From: Planococcus citri
Lineage: Eukaryota; Arthropoda; Insecta; Hemiptera; Pseudococcidae
Length of the DNA stretch: 64,000 nt
Assembly: GCF_950023065.1 (NCBI RefSeq)
Contig: NC_088678.1
Span: forward strand, 81,191,590-81,255,589
Direction of reading: 5' to 3'
Shown here piece after piece: positions 36,800-47,738 of the stretch. A model generated the notes under the pieces. That model worked only from the letters and a program-made list of their open reading frames with translations, had not been told where the DNA came from and searched no databases. Both the position numbers and the translations under genes were made by a program. Numbering within the stretch: the stretch's first letter is position 1; the number at the start of each line of letters is the position of its first letter.

Positions 36800-38286
36800 T
36801 CTCATTACGCAGATAAATTTTGTGGGGTGGTGTTACGAAAATGAGAAGCATTTTTTATTTTTTACTTCAAAATTTTGATGCGATTCGTTATTCGTTTAGG
36901 CATACAAATAAAAAAAATTCGATTTCTTCTGCTCCCAACACTCACAAAGTGGTGACCTCTGAGGCTCTGGTGAGAAAAGAAAATAATCCCCTTTTGATAA
37001 CGTCAGAAGAAAATGTATTTTCCGATTTCCGACAATTGATGACCAAAAACAGTGCTTGTTTTGACAATTTCGACAAAAGTTGAGATTTTTCAATAATTTT
37101 GACAAAAACGAGAATTTTTTGATATTTGGCAAAAGCAGGAATTTTTGGCAAGTTCGCAGTACTTAGCGATTTTTCGCCCCATATTATGTAGTATCTACCT
37201 ATGTCAGGCGCGGACTGGGTCGGTTGGAGGCCGGAGGCCCCTGGCAGATGCACTGAATAAGACCTTCAAAATTTACTCCCTCCCCCCCCCCCACCACAGA
37301 ATCTTACTCCTACTGGTTTTTTTCTCGGGTTCCGATACTTGAAAGTTAAATGCGAGTGGTAAACAATTGTTTTTTTGAAAAAATTTTTACTCACTTTTGC
37401 GAAAATAAGTCAATATACCTACCTAACAAGAAAAAACTGGAGTTTTCTTGGGAGGGGTGGGGAGGAGAGGGGATGGGGGTTGAAGTTGCCAATTTGACAT
37501 AATATGTATCACGTTGAGTTAGGTTCATTAAAGAATTGCTACTTTCATTTTTGAATTTACAGAAGTTTTAAACTGGAATTTTTTTCAGTTTAGAAATGAG
37601 AATTGAGCCGAACGAAGCAAGGGAAAAATATTTCAAAAACTTGAGTTTCGAGAAGTAAAAACAATGTTCAAAAAAATCTGTACATTTCTTTTGGTCCAAA
37701 ATTTTAAAATTTGAACGAATAAATAGATCCGAGTGAAGGGAGGGCAGAGCTCGTACTCAATTCCCCCTCCCCCAAAAAGTATATTTTTTGTAATCGAAAA
37801 AGAACCAAAAAGTAATTGAAAAGATTATCAAAAAAGTGATAAAATGCGAGCAAAACATTCTAATACGGGGAAAAAATTACAAAAAAAAAACAGATTATTA
37901 CGAATAGGAATAATTGAAATCTATTTGGGGGGGGCGGGGGGGTTGTAATCAATCATTTAATTTTGAAAAGTTGAACTATTTTGAAACTTTTCGATGAAAA
38001 ATCGAGATTTTTTGGCAGAAAAGTAAGAATTTTGGCAATTTTTGATGAAAAAGGCAATTTTTGAAAAATAAAACGAGACTGACAATTTTAACAAACAAAG
38101 GGTCATTCCATGTCAACTCGAACAACGTTTTTGAGTCATGTCGTTCGATTTCGCTCAAATTTTTTTTACAATATACATCCACCCAGTAAGCAAGAACCCC
38201 GCAATTAGTTTGGTCCCAGCCCCCCTCAGGGGGCGGGTGGGGAGGCTTCTATTATGTTCACATTGTCTCGAGGTACTCAACATCAG
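36800..38286. other. Repeat-rich, non-coding
   Basis: Contains a degenerate A/T repeat at about 37000-37140. A sequence starting CAGGCGCGGACTGGGTCG at 37206 resembles the ends of some DNA transposons, but I found no partner end. Poly-C and poly-G runs lie at 37270-37292 and 37927-37942, and a second degenerate A/T repeat at about 37980-38100. No gene is seen. Confidence 0.3.
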
Positions 38287-39510
38287 CAGCCCATTCCTCC
38301 AAAACTATGATACTTTGATCAAAACTAATTTCACAGTTCGAAAGGGCATTTCATTTAGAACTTTTTAAGCATTTTGAAATTTTCAAAAGTTGAAAGTTGA
38401 ACTTTTAAATTGAAAGTTCAAATTTCAAAATGGCGCTGTAAATAGAGCTACCATTTACAATTTCGAAAAAATCTCCATGGATGTACCTTTTGATACTTTT
38501 TTGAAATATTCAAGTTTCGAGATGGTATCTCTCAATGGAGGGGGAGCACTCCCACCCACAACTTTGGGCGAAACTTTCAAAAGAAAATCTGGGGCATGTG
38601 TTATATTGAATTCTATGTTTTTGGTGACGCTGAACATGAATATGACGTCAGATTTTTGACAGCACCTCATCCACGGCCCCCAGCACCTCCCCAAAGGGGG
38701 TAAAAGTTCAAAAACGTGTTTTGTTCGTGTGACACATGGAATAGTATGTTTTTGGTGACGCTGAACACGAATATGACGTCAGATTTTTTGATAGGACCCG
38801 TCCACAGCCCCCAGAACCTCGGGTAACCCCCCAAAAAATGGTTACATTCGTGTGACATGAAATAGTATGTTTTCGATATCGCTGAACACGAATATTGCCT
38901 TAGTTTTTCGAATCGACTTTACCCATGGCCCCCAGAACCTCTCCTAATGGGTAAAAGTCCAAACAAATTGTTTGGGGCCGTAGATGGGGGTCCTATCAAA
39001 AATCTGACGTCATATTCGGGTTCAGCGTCACCGAAAACATACTATTCCATGTGTCACACGAACAAAACACGTTTTTGAACTTTTACCCTCTTTGGGGAAG
39101 TGCTGGGGGCCGTGGATGGGTCCTATAAAAAATCTGACGTCATATTCGTGTTCAGCGTCACCAAAAACATAGAATTCGATATATCACATGCCCCAGATTT
39201 TCTTTTGAAAGTTTCGCCCAAAGTTGGGAGTGGGGGCGCTCCCCCTTCATTGAGAGATTCCATCTCGAAACTTGAATATTTCAAAAAAGCATCAAAAGGT
39301 ACATCCATGGAAATTTTTTCAAAATTTTAAATGGTAGCTCCCACTTACATCGCCATTTTGAAATTTGTTGAAAGTTCAACTTTCAATTTGAAAGTTCAAC
39401 TTTCAACTTTTGAATATTTAAAAATGCTTAAGAAGTTTTAAATGCAATGCCCTTTCGAACTGTCAAATTAGTTTTGATCAAAGTATCATAGTTTTGGAGG
39501 AATGGGCTCG
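38287..39510. repeat. Long inverted repeat (foldback element 3)
   Basis: GCCCATTCCTCCAAAACTAT at 38289-38308 is mirrored by ATAGTTTTGGAGGAATGGGC at 39489-39508. The sums of paired positions stay near 77797 through the outer arms. Shared inner words are GACGCTGAACATGAATATGA / TCATATTCGTGTTCAGCGTC and GACGTCAGATTTTT. The left arm carries extra head-to-tail units of about 120 bp (38621-38870). The centre is near 38965. No coding capacity is recognised. The ends have no clear target duplication. Confidence 0.82.
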
Positions 39511-41570
39511 GCAATAACGCAAAAAGACGTACTTTTATGCAAGGCTTTTAGATAATTTTGAAGCAAAAATGTTTATTAAAGCAAAAATTTGATAATTTTA
39601 GTAAAAATCAGAATTTTTCTGAACAAGAAATGAAGTACCTATATTTTTTGGCAATTTTTTTTCGAAAAGCGAGATTTTTCACTGTGCAACATTGGCAATT
39701 TTACGTAAAAAAATCGAGACTTTTCAACTGCGAAAAAGTTGGAATTTTCATCAATCCTAAGGGAATATTAGGGGTACCAAAAGTCGGTCTATCGTTTCAA
39801 AATCGCAAAAGAGTTGAACCTGGAAGATATAAAAATTTTCGCGATATTCCCTCGAAAGGGGACCATTTCCCGACCTCGAAACCATCATTACATTTTTTAT
39901 ATCGAATTGCAAAACCGATTCAGGGGTTCCCAAAGTAGTGAAAATTGAGCACCCCTGTTGTCGTCTGTTTCGGTCAATAAATTCTGACGAAATGGGAGTA
40001 GTGGGCCGGTTGTGGCCTCAAATTACTTGTATTGGCCCACTCTTGAAATTTTCTTCCCACGAACATTCTCATTTAGTGATACTCAACAGGTCAACATTTC
40101 AGTGGTTCCCAAAGTTGAATTATTCAATTCCAAGTTTCTCAAGTCAGTGTCACGCATTCAAACGAATATTGTCGTTAAGAAAAATTGCATTTGAACCTGA
40201 ATTTGCATTTCTTACGAAGATTTGAGCTATTGAATTGTTGACTTCAACTGAACTGGATATTGTTCTCGATACATGTGACCACCATCCACTTCCCTCACGC
40301 CCCCCTCTCAAGAAAGCTCCGCAATACCTACTAAAAGTGCACTCCTGATTTTCTACTGTGTTCAAAAATTGAAAATTTTATTCATAAATCGCCATTTGCT
40401 CATGTACGAGTACATAGGTGTCAATTCGGTTCTTAATGTTGGTATTATTTTTTTGTTTTCAGATTCAACCATAAAGTGTTTCGATGGGCACGAGTGTCGA
40501 ATTGTTACATTTTTTGGTGGATTCGTGCGACATCATGACTGTTATCATGATTTTTATACGAGAATCATTCAGGTAAAAATTCTTTTTCTGTATTATGTAG
40601 TTCATTTTACCGATATATTTGTCTGCTGAAAACGAGATTGGGAAGTGATAAGAAATGTAGTGGTTAAAGAAGTCGAAGCTAGAAAAGGATAAGTATTTTG
40701 AAATTATTGGTAAGTTTGTCTTTACTAAGTTTGGAGGCTCGAATGTTCAAACAGAATCAGAATTTATGTGTTTAGTTGTAGGTACGTGATTCTAAAAGTT
40801 TAGGGTTTTTCATTTATAATTATTACGGTTACGGATACTGAAAAAAAATTCAAGATTGGGTGGGGATTTCGGTACGTCTCATTGGTCAGCATATTGCAAG
40901 CAAAATTTAAGGCAATTTCGCGCTGCAGAATACCTACTCTTGAAGCAAGAAACAGAGGCACCTAAGAGGCTATGGCTGCGAGGGCTCTTTTGAAGACGTA
41001 GCACAAACGAAAGCTGAGAAAGATAGGTCACAGAAGAACGAAATTTAAGGGTAAAAGATCAAGGGTTCCCGACAGAAAATGGATAAAGTTTTTCTCATCA
41101 GTTGTCAAAGAATTCTTCGTGGGTTCACGCATAGCCCCACAGCCCCACGTTTGAGCATTGTGTTTCCTTTCTTATACCTAGATACGTATTTTTTAATTTT
41201 GGTAACATTTTATTTTTATGAGCCTCGCCCCATTTTTTTTAATATTATAAAATTGGATATTATTAACTAATAGCATAGTATTTTTTTAACAAAGCACTAA
41301 CACGTAGTTTAAGTTGAATACGATTTGATTTTGATGAACCCTCCCTAAATTTTAAAAAAGTCTAATGAACGTATCAGAAAGTCATGTTTTGAAAGTTTGA
41401 TAGTTACAATTTTAGTAGGTACCTATCTAATTCTTCGTTTTTTTCGAAGTCACGACAAAATGTCAGAAAATTATCAAACTTTTTTCTATAATGCCTTTTT
41501 CTCGAATTATCAAAATGTCAACCTCCCGTTTTTTCTCTGCCTGTCTGACTGTCTTTCGTGTCGTAATCGG
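39511..41570. other. Repeat flank and non-coding DNA
   Basis: A degenerate A/T repeat at 39555-39760 and otherwise unremarkable DNA. The 126-codon open stretch at 39558-39938 derives largely from the repeat and has no recognisable similarity. A candidate exon inside this interval is listed separately. Confidence 0.3.
40463..40572 (+). other. Candidate internal exon, 110 bp
   Basis: A pyrimidine-rich tract ending TTGTTTTCAG precedes it and GTAAAA follows. One frame is open through the whole block (within it FDGHECRIVTFFGGF and RHHDCYHDF). I recognise no protein. It lies between candidate first exons A/B and later candidate exons on the same strand. Confidence 0.25.
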
Positions 41571-41932
41571 TGGTGCCGGTTACACGCTTCCTGGTGGTGA
41601 TTTCAGCTGAGATTACTTGGGGGGGAGATGTGCCATTGTTGGTGGGCGTGGTGGAAATTTGTGGTGGCGAGGGTCTTTCGGGTCTCCAGGCTCCCTGTCG
41701 CAGTTGGGAAAAGATTTTCCTGAGGGTTAAAATTTTCCTGTGATGGGTTAAAATTTTCCTGATGATGGTTAATATTTTCCTGATGGTTGGACGGCAGAGT
41801 GGGCTCTCGTTGCTGCAATGCTTTGTTGCGTTTGCTTGCGGTGACATGTTGAACTCTAGGTATGATTTGTTGTCATTGCTGCTCGGGGGTTGTGTTCCTG
41901 TGCACCGCAGCCTCGATGGCTCCATTAGGATA
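41571..41932. repeat. Direct repeat R1, copy 1 (holds an empty hAT site)
   Basis: Starts TGGTGCCGGTTAC and ends CCTCGATGGCTCCATTAGGA. Copy 2 is at 44442-44762 in the same orientation, continuing at 45469. Copy 1 has about four tandem TTAAAATTTTCCTGATG-type units, copy 2 about two. Copy 1 lacks the hAT-like insertion found in copy 2. The open frames on either strand appear in both copies but have no recognised similarity. Confidence 0.8.
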
Positions 41933-41935
41933 AGT

Positions 41936-44441
41936 AATTTCGATCCTTTTTGGGAACGCCTTCAATTATCTAGATGAAAAAGTTTAGTTGAGCTTCCTGT
42001 ATATTCGTTCTAAATGCCAGATCGTTTTTATGAGGCAATGGCAATACTTTTCAAGAAAATTTCAGTACCCTGGCAGTATTTTAAAATTTCACAAGGGGAA
42101 TTGAATTTTTCAATTTTAATTCAAAATTTGTTGAAGTTCAAAGTTTTTTGATGAAGTGAGCCTGGGAAAAATTGGTGCAATTTTTAGAAGTTGGCTCGAA
42201 TTGCCTCTTCATCGGATTCGGCAGTCTGCAATGAGTCATTGATAAAATGAATGGTTCTAGGTAATTTTGAATTATTTCTCTTGCTTCGCTTGAAAAATAA
42301 ACCTCAAAATTTGTCGAAATTGTTTCATTTTCTCAGTTTACCTTATATAGGTACCTATTGCTTACGCACTTCAGTCCAGGTTCTCTCTTTCCAATCTTTC
42401 ATTCGCAAACTAGTTTAGATCCTAAACCTTTCATGTTCCATATTTAGGTAGGTACCTATTTTATTTGTTGTCTCGTTGTGTGATTATTCGTTGGATTTTG
42501 GAAAGAGATCTTCAGGTTCTGTAATGTCAAATTTTGGTATAAAAGCCAGTTGTACTAATCCTCGAATTGGTGTACAAATTCTCCAGCCGTCGCTGGTATC
42601 ATGCGTCCCCTGTAATGTATAATTATGATGTTGATTTGTTTGTTTTCATTATTGTCGGTCAACTGATATCTTTTGGTTTCATGTTGTTGGTTAATGTGTT
42701 CGTATCGTACATTATTTCGACGAATCATATGTTTGTTCTAAATAATATTCTTCAAGAAAAGCTCGATGACATTTTGTAGTTTATGGTGGTGTTTGTTTTC
42801 AGTCGGGCCATCATCGGCTGTTTCCATACAAGGTGCCTAGGCTTTTTTATTTGTAATTTTCTAAAAATTGATCTAACTTGAAACAGGTTCACTAATCGAT
42901 CAACTGATGAACTTGGGGGCAAAAAAAAAAAACGAATAGGAAAGTATGGAGTTGAGAATTGGTTTGCACTAGCATTGCATTTTGTATTATGATTTCTGAA
43001 TTTTTGGTTGGGAGTGAATTTTATGAATTGTTTTAAATGATTACAATTTTTTTGATAGCATATCATGGCAATAAGTCAACAGGTTCTTTCCCAAGTTTTC
43101 ATACTGTTTTTGCTTTTCCTTTTTGATCGATTTTCTTTCAAGTTGTTTGAAAATCTGGCATTATGTCAGAAAGTCAACCTGTATACTCTGTCGGGGTTTT
43201 TCCAGGTCTGTAAGCTGTTCCCAGGGCCTCTGCGTTGACTATCTGTTGGGGCTGCAGTCTGCAGGGATTTTCTAGTCACACGGACATGTTTGCGGAGGGT
43301 CTGTCGTCCTTGAACTGCTGCACCAGTGATGAAGAGATTTTTCAATTGAGTCCGAGTCTCACGAGCCCGAGTGCGGCCTCACGAGTCCGAGTCTCCCAAG
43401 GAGGAGCTCATTGCAAAAATAGCAATGACAGCTCTTCTTAAGAAGTCCCTTCATGAGTGTCCAGAGTCTAACTTTGGAGAAAATCGGCGTTTTCTACGAG
43501 TCCGAGTCTCACGACGCCGAGTGCGACCTCACGAGTCCGAGTCTCACAAGTCCGAAATTATTGCTGGTGTTGGCCATTCCGGTTGCTCAGTCTACATCTG
43601 TTCTAAACAGTCCGACTGGTCAGTCTCTGTATGTGCTCAGATTGCTGACTTATCAGTCCGCAAGTCTGATTTTACGGTCAGCCCAGGCTTGGTCTGCTCG
43701 GGCAAGTCAATACAGGTTGGTGTGATGAAAATGGAAGTAAAGTCTCCTGTCTGAGAAAAGTTTGAAATCTGTATATTCTGGGAAAGAATGGAGTTGACTG
43801 TTGAGGAATGGTTTGCATTCAAAATGAATTTTATATGGTGTTTGAATTTTTGCAACTTTTTAAGAATTTAAATCATATTTTTATTTATTTTTTAAAAAAC
43901 GATATTATGAATGATAATTTTTTCGTAATTATGTGCTTTGTGTAATGCCTATCCTGTTTCTTGGCGTTTGAGAAAGCGACCCCATCTATTCTTAGATCCT
44001 AGTTAAGTACCTATAGGTAGGTACATATTAAGTTGAAATAATGTTGTATAACATTGGTCCCCCAACCTCATTGTCATTATCTGTCAATTTTTTGAAGTAG
44101 ATATACCTACATTTTACAGAGCATATTGGCATTGATAAAGAAGTGTCTTATATTTTAAACTATGTAATAACTAATATATGTACATAATATATGTAGTGTA
44201 GTATAGTGTAAGTTAAATACGAATCAATTTTGATGGACCCCCCCCCCCAAATCCACACAATATTCTAAATGGTAGCTCAGTTTTATGAGGGAATACTTTT
44301 CAGGAAATTTCAGTACCCTAGCAGTATTTTCTCTTGAATCCAACGTGCTAACTCAACGGGGGGGGGGGGTGTGAAGTCACGTTTCTTTAGTTTAATTAAG
44401 TAGGTAGGTAATTTATTTAGTTTTAGAGGGTTGTTGGACTG
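41936..44441. other. Shuffled repeats, non-coding
   Basis: Contains diverged copies of blocks seen elsewhere in 41-46 kb: the phrase AGTACCCT(G/A)GCAGTATTTT at about 42064 and 44311; a GGAAAG(T/A)ATGGAGTTGA...GGTTTGCA block at about 42940, 43785 and 45605; and a TAAGTT(G/A)AATACGA block at 41309 and 44210. A TATAAAAG word sits at 42538-42545. The G+C-richer tract 43330-43560 repeats ACGAGTCCGAGTCTC. No gene is recognised. Confidence 0.4.
43330..43560. repeat. Short tandem/interspersed repeat with ACGAGTCCGAGTCTC units
   Basis: Copies of CGAGTCCGAGTCTC or close variants (CACGAGCCCGAGTGCG, CACGACGCCGAGTGCG) occur several times on each side of a segment containing GAGGAGCTCATTGCAAAAATAG. That segment matches the terminal part of the MITE at 54532. 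This suggests a MITE relic or solo terminus inside the tract. The 127-codon open frame across it is not recognised. Confidence 0.45.
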
Positions 44442-44762
44442 TGGTGCCGGTTACGGTACACACTTCCTGGTGGTGATTTCATCCGAGATTACTTGGAGGG
44501 AGATGTGTCATTGTGGGTGGGCGTGGTGGAAATTTGTGGTGGCGAGGGTCTTTCGGGTCTCCAGGCTCCCTGTCGCAGTTGGGAAAAGATTTTCCTGAGG
44601 GTTAAAATTTTCCTGATGGTTGGACGGCAGAGTGGGCTCTCGTTGCTGCAATGCTTTGTTGCGTTTGCTTGCGGTGACATGTTGAACTCTGGGTATGATT
44701 TGTTGTCATTGCTGCTCGCGGGGGTTGTGTTCCTGTGCACCTCAGCCTCGATGGCTCATTAG
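44442..44762. repeat. Direct repeat R1, copy 2 (interrupted by the hAT-like element)
   Basis: Highly similar to 41571-41932 from TGGTGCCGGTTAC to GATGGCTCATTAG. The copy is cut here by the element at 44763-45468 and resumes at 45469 with CTCATTAGGATAA, matching copy 1 (CCATTAGGATAA). Confidence 0.8.
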
Positions 44763-45468
44763 TAGGGCTAGGATTTTTATGCAAATGCTTGTCTGAATGC
44801 ACTGCAGTAGATACCGCATAACAATGTTTCTTTTGCGATTCATGCATTTTTAAGCCGAATTGCAAAATTTTTTAGCGCATAATTTTGCTTTTTTAGACCA
44901 TAAACGCTTAATACTGTTTATTTTCAGCAAAAAATGGCCAATAACCGCTTTTTTAGCGCTTTTTCAAGTACTTTAGAGCATATTTCGAAGAAAAACGACA
45001 AAAAATCGTTCTAAAAACTCGAATTTTCGTTGTTTTGTCAAAAAAAATCACTTTCAAACCATTTTAGTTGAAAAAAAAAAAAAAAGAACATTTTGATGAT
45101 TTTGATCCCTGATTTTGCAAACGAACGTTTGAATTTTGAATCAGTTAGTTTTTATTTACCTAAATCTTGTAATCTGACACTTGTAGGTACATTTAATGTT
45201 TTTGTTCAAAAATTAAATCTAAAATAAATGATTTTTGCTATTTCTCTGATTTAAATAATTCAGTTTAAACTTGATAGGGAATCCAATAGGATTTTTGCAT
45301 TCTGCTTAAAAATACCTGCATTTTGATATACCACATAATGCACTTACAAATCGCTTATTTTCGCTTTTTCAGATTTTTTGGCGCATAATTTTGCTTTTTT
45401 TGGCCATTTTAACTGCTTTTTTTAAGCGCTTAAAACTGTTTTTTTAGCGCATAAAAATCCTAGCCCTA
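44763..45468. mobile_element. Non-autonomous hAT-like DNA transposon, 706 bp
   Basis: Perfect 20-bp terminal inverted repeats: TAGGGCTAGGATTTTTATGC on the left, GCATAAAAATCCTAGCCCTA on the right. An exact 8-bp target duplication CTCATTAG lies at 44755-44762 and 45469-45476. An 8-bp duplication with a TAGGG-type terminus is the hallmark of the hAT superfamily. No transposase frame exists inside; the interior is A/T rich with repeated TTTTTAGCGC(A/T)TAA words near both ends. The uninterrupted R1 copy at 41571-41932 supplies the empty site, so the insertion is later than the R1 duplication. Confidence 0.92.
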
Positions 45469-45854
45469 CTCATTAGGATAATTTAAATAAGTAGATTAGA
45501 ACGTACCTATTAAGTAGATTAATTACATCAAATTAGTATCTGAAAGCCCGCCATTTTACCAAATTTTGGGATCAATAAAATTTTGCCCTGGTACTCAAAA
45601 ATCCAATTTTACTCTATGGGAAAGGATGGAGTTGAGATTGAGAATTGGTTTCCACTCTTTGTGTTTTTTTTTCTTGACTTCTCATCTTTTGGCATGAAAA
45701 ATTCCATTGATTAATTTATAAAAATGCTTTGCTCTTTTCAAGAGATTATTATTATTTAATTCCTGCATTTTATTAATCGAAATCATTTTCGCAGATTAGA
45801 TAACACGTACCTACCTACTTATAAAACGTGATCAAGTTCTCTTGTTTATCTCAG

Positions 45855-45918
45855 AATGTGAATTCGTAGCGTAGCTCAGATCAGAACAAAAAGGTGTTTG
45901 ATATCTCCGTGATAAGTG
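45855..45918 (+). other. Candidate internal exon, 64 bp, non-coding
   Basis: CTCTTGTTTATCTCAG precedes it and the consensus donor GTAAGT follows at 45919. The frames beginning at its first two bases meet stops early. If real, it belongs to a non-coding RNA or a 5' UTR on the plus strand. Confidence 0.3.
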
Positions 45919-46530
45919 GTAAGTATTTGAAATTGAGATACAATGATTTTTTTTCAAAGCGTGAATTTATGAGATTTGTTTATCATGGTTTATCGTATCT
46001 TTTATGGAGTTGTTTTTATTGTTTTTTCTATGTAGGTACCTACAGTTGGCAGGGTCAGTTTTTTTGGAAAAAAATCGTGGATATTCGGTACATATTGCGT
46101 GTTCAAAATGCCACAAATATTCGCCAACTATACTACTCATCTCATTAGACAATGGACATCATAGATTTCTACCATAAAGTACGATCGTATACTCTGAAAT
46201 TGGACGATGTAATCATTTTATTTTGTGAAAATATTAATGTTATTGTTATAAGTACTTTACCTAATTTGAAAATGTATTTTGTAATTTATTTTTTCGTGCC
46301 CAAATAATTCTGTGTGGCATTATGTACCTGAACCTATGAAATGCATAATTATTATCTTGACTTGTAAGAGTATCCGGATACTTGGGTAGATTTAAGGAGT
46401 ACCTGTTAGATTGGTAATTATCGTAGGTACCTATTTATATGATGTATTCTTGATTGCATTCATTATTTTTCATGTCATGTTTATGTATTGTATGTAATTG
46501 CATAATGTTTTACTAATACTTTTTTCATAG

Positions 46531-46581
46531 CAGAATTATATGAAGATTCATAGATCGTGTAGATCTATTGATGGCAGAAAG
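46531..46581 (+). other. Candidate micro-exon, 51 bp
   Basis: Preceded by CTTTTTTCATAG and followed by GTAAGT. It is 17 codons long in an open frame that includes an ATG. Unrecognised. Its strand and position fit the other candidate exons. Confidence 0.25.
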
Positions 46582-47738
46582 GTAAGTGGATATTGAGTTA
46601 CCTACTTTGAATACGCGTGTTCGTTTTTTCAAAATTTGATTGAAAAAAGTTGAATGATCAGTGCCCATATTTTTTGATACTGAATTGTTTTGGATATTGA
46701 GGCTTCGATGAAAAATATTTTTCAGTAAACTGCAATGTCTCTTCCAAAATTGTTCTTACAGAAATGATTTTTAAAAAATTCATTTTTAAATAAATAAGAA
46801 AAGTTGTACGTATTTAAATGATAATCAAAGAGCAAAGGATACGTATACGTATATATCTATTGAAATTGTAATATTTTAAATCATTTTAATGTGATCGAAA
46901 TTGAGAATTTTGGACCAAAGTTCTCTGCTGAGTGCTGAGCCATGATCATTTTACGTTATTCATTCGTAATATTTTAGGATGATTTACGAATATGATGGAA
47001 ATAAAAATTAGAATGCAGAAATAAAGTTATCACAGTACCTAATTGGTAAAATAATTTATAGAAGAATTATCTAAGGTAGTTAGGTACGTTTTTGAAACGG
47101 CCAATAAACTTAATTCATCGAGATGACGATGCCTACCTGTACCTACCAATGAAGAAGTTAATCAAATCAAGAATAAGAATAACTTAGATCAATAGTAAAT
47201 TGAAAACGTAACGTGAACGAAGACCGGTAGGTAAAAGAATGTAGCATAAAGATTTTCCTCAAAATAAACCTTTGAAAATATGTCAGTTCTGGTTCCCAAA
47301 ATGTTTTCAAATGTACTTAGTTTGAAATGTTTTTTTCTGGTTCTAAAAGGTAACTTTCAGGTTATAAATTTTTATTTGATTTCCACAAAAAAAAAACACT
47401 TTTCTTTTTATTTGAGATCGCCGAGTCCGAATTTGGTGTCAATTATTATTCATGTTTCTATCAGAAATTGTGACTAAGTATTTCAAAAACTACAAGTTTA
47501 GTCAAATTGCAAAAAAAAAAAAAATGCAAAATTTGACAACTTTATGTGGGTCATTTTGGAACCCAAAATAGCCATTTCTGGAGAAGGGTGCGTTCTGGTT
47601 AAAATCTGACACCGGAAGTGAATTTGCCTTCCCAACCCCCCCCCCCCTTAAATTGAACCGAATTTCGATTGGATTCGCGATAACAAGTTTTTTTGCTAAA
47701 AAAAATGCATTTTTTTTATTCCTAAAATATGAATGAAA

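Larger units (their letters stand above)
45477..47738. other. Non-coding DNA with two candidate exons
   Basis: A+T rich. No gene is recognised apart from the candidate exons at 45855-45918 and 46531-46581, listed separately. Confidence 0.35.

Noticed and set aside
37206..37250. CAGGCGCGGACTGGGTCG as a DNA transposon terminus
   Set aside because: No matching inverted partner or target duplication found nearby.
39558..39938. 126-codon frame next to foldback element 3
   Set aside because: First half is the degenerate A/T repeat; no protein family recognised and no splice or start evidence.
41518..41925. 135-codon minus-strand frame rich in RKIL repeats
   Set aside because: Arises from a TTAAAATTTTCCTGATG tandem repeat; the copy at 44.5 kb has a different unit number and a different frame.
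42538..42545. TATAAAAG as the promoter of a gene starting at 42567
   Set aside because: The downstream frame starts at TTG and is not protein-like; the word alone is weak evidence.
43371..43754. 127-codon frame MRPHESESPKEEL...
   Set aside because: Driven by GAGTCC/GAGTCTC repeats and a MITE relic; no recognised domain.
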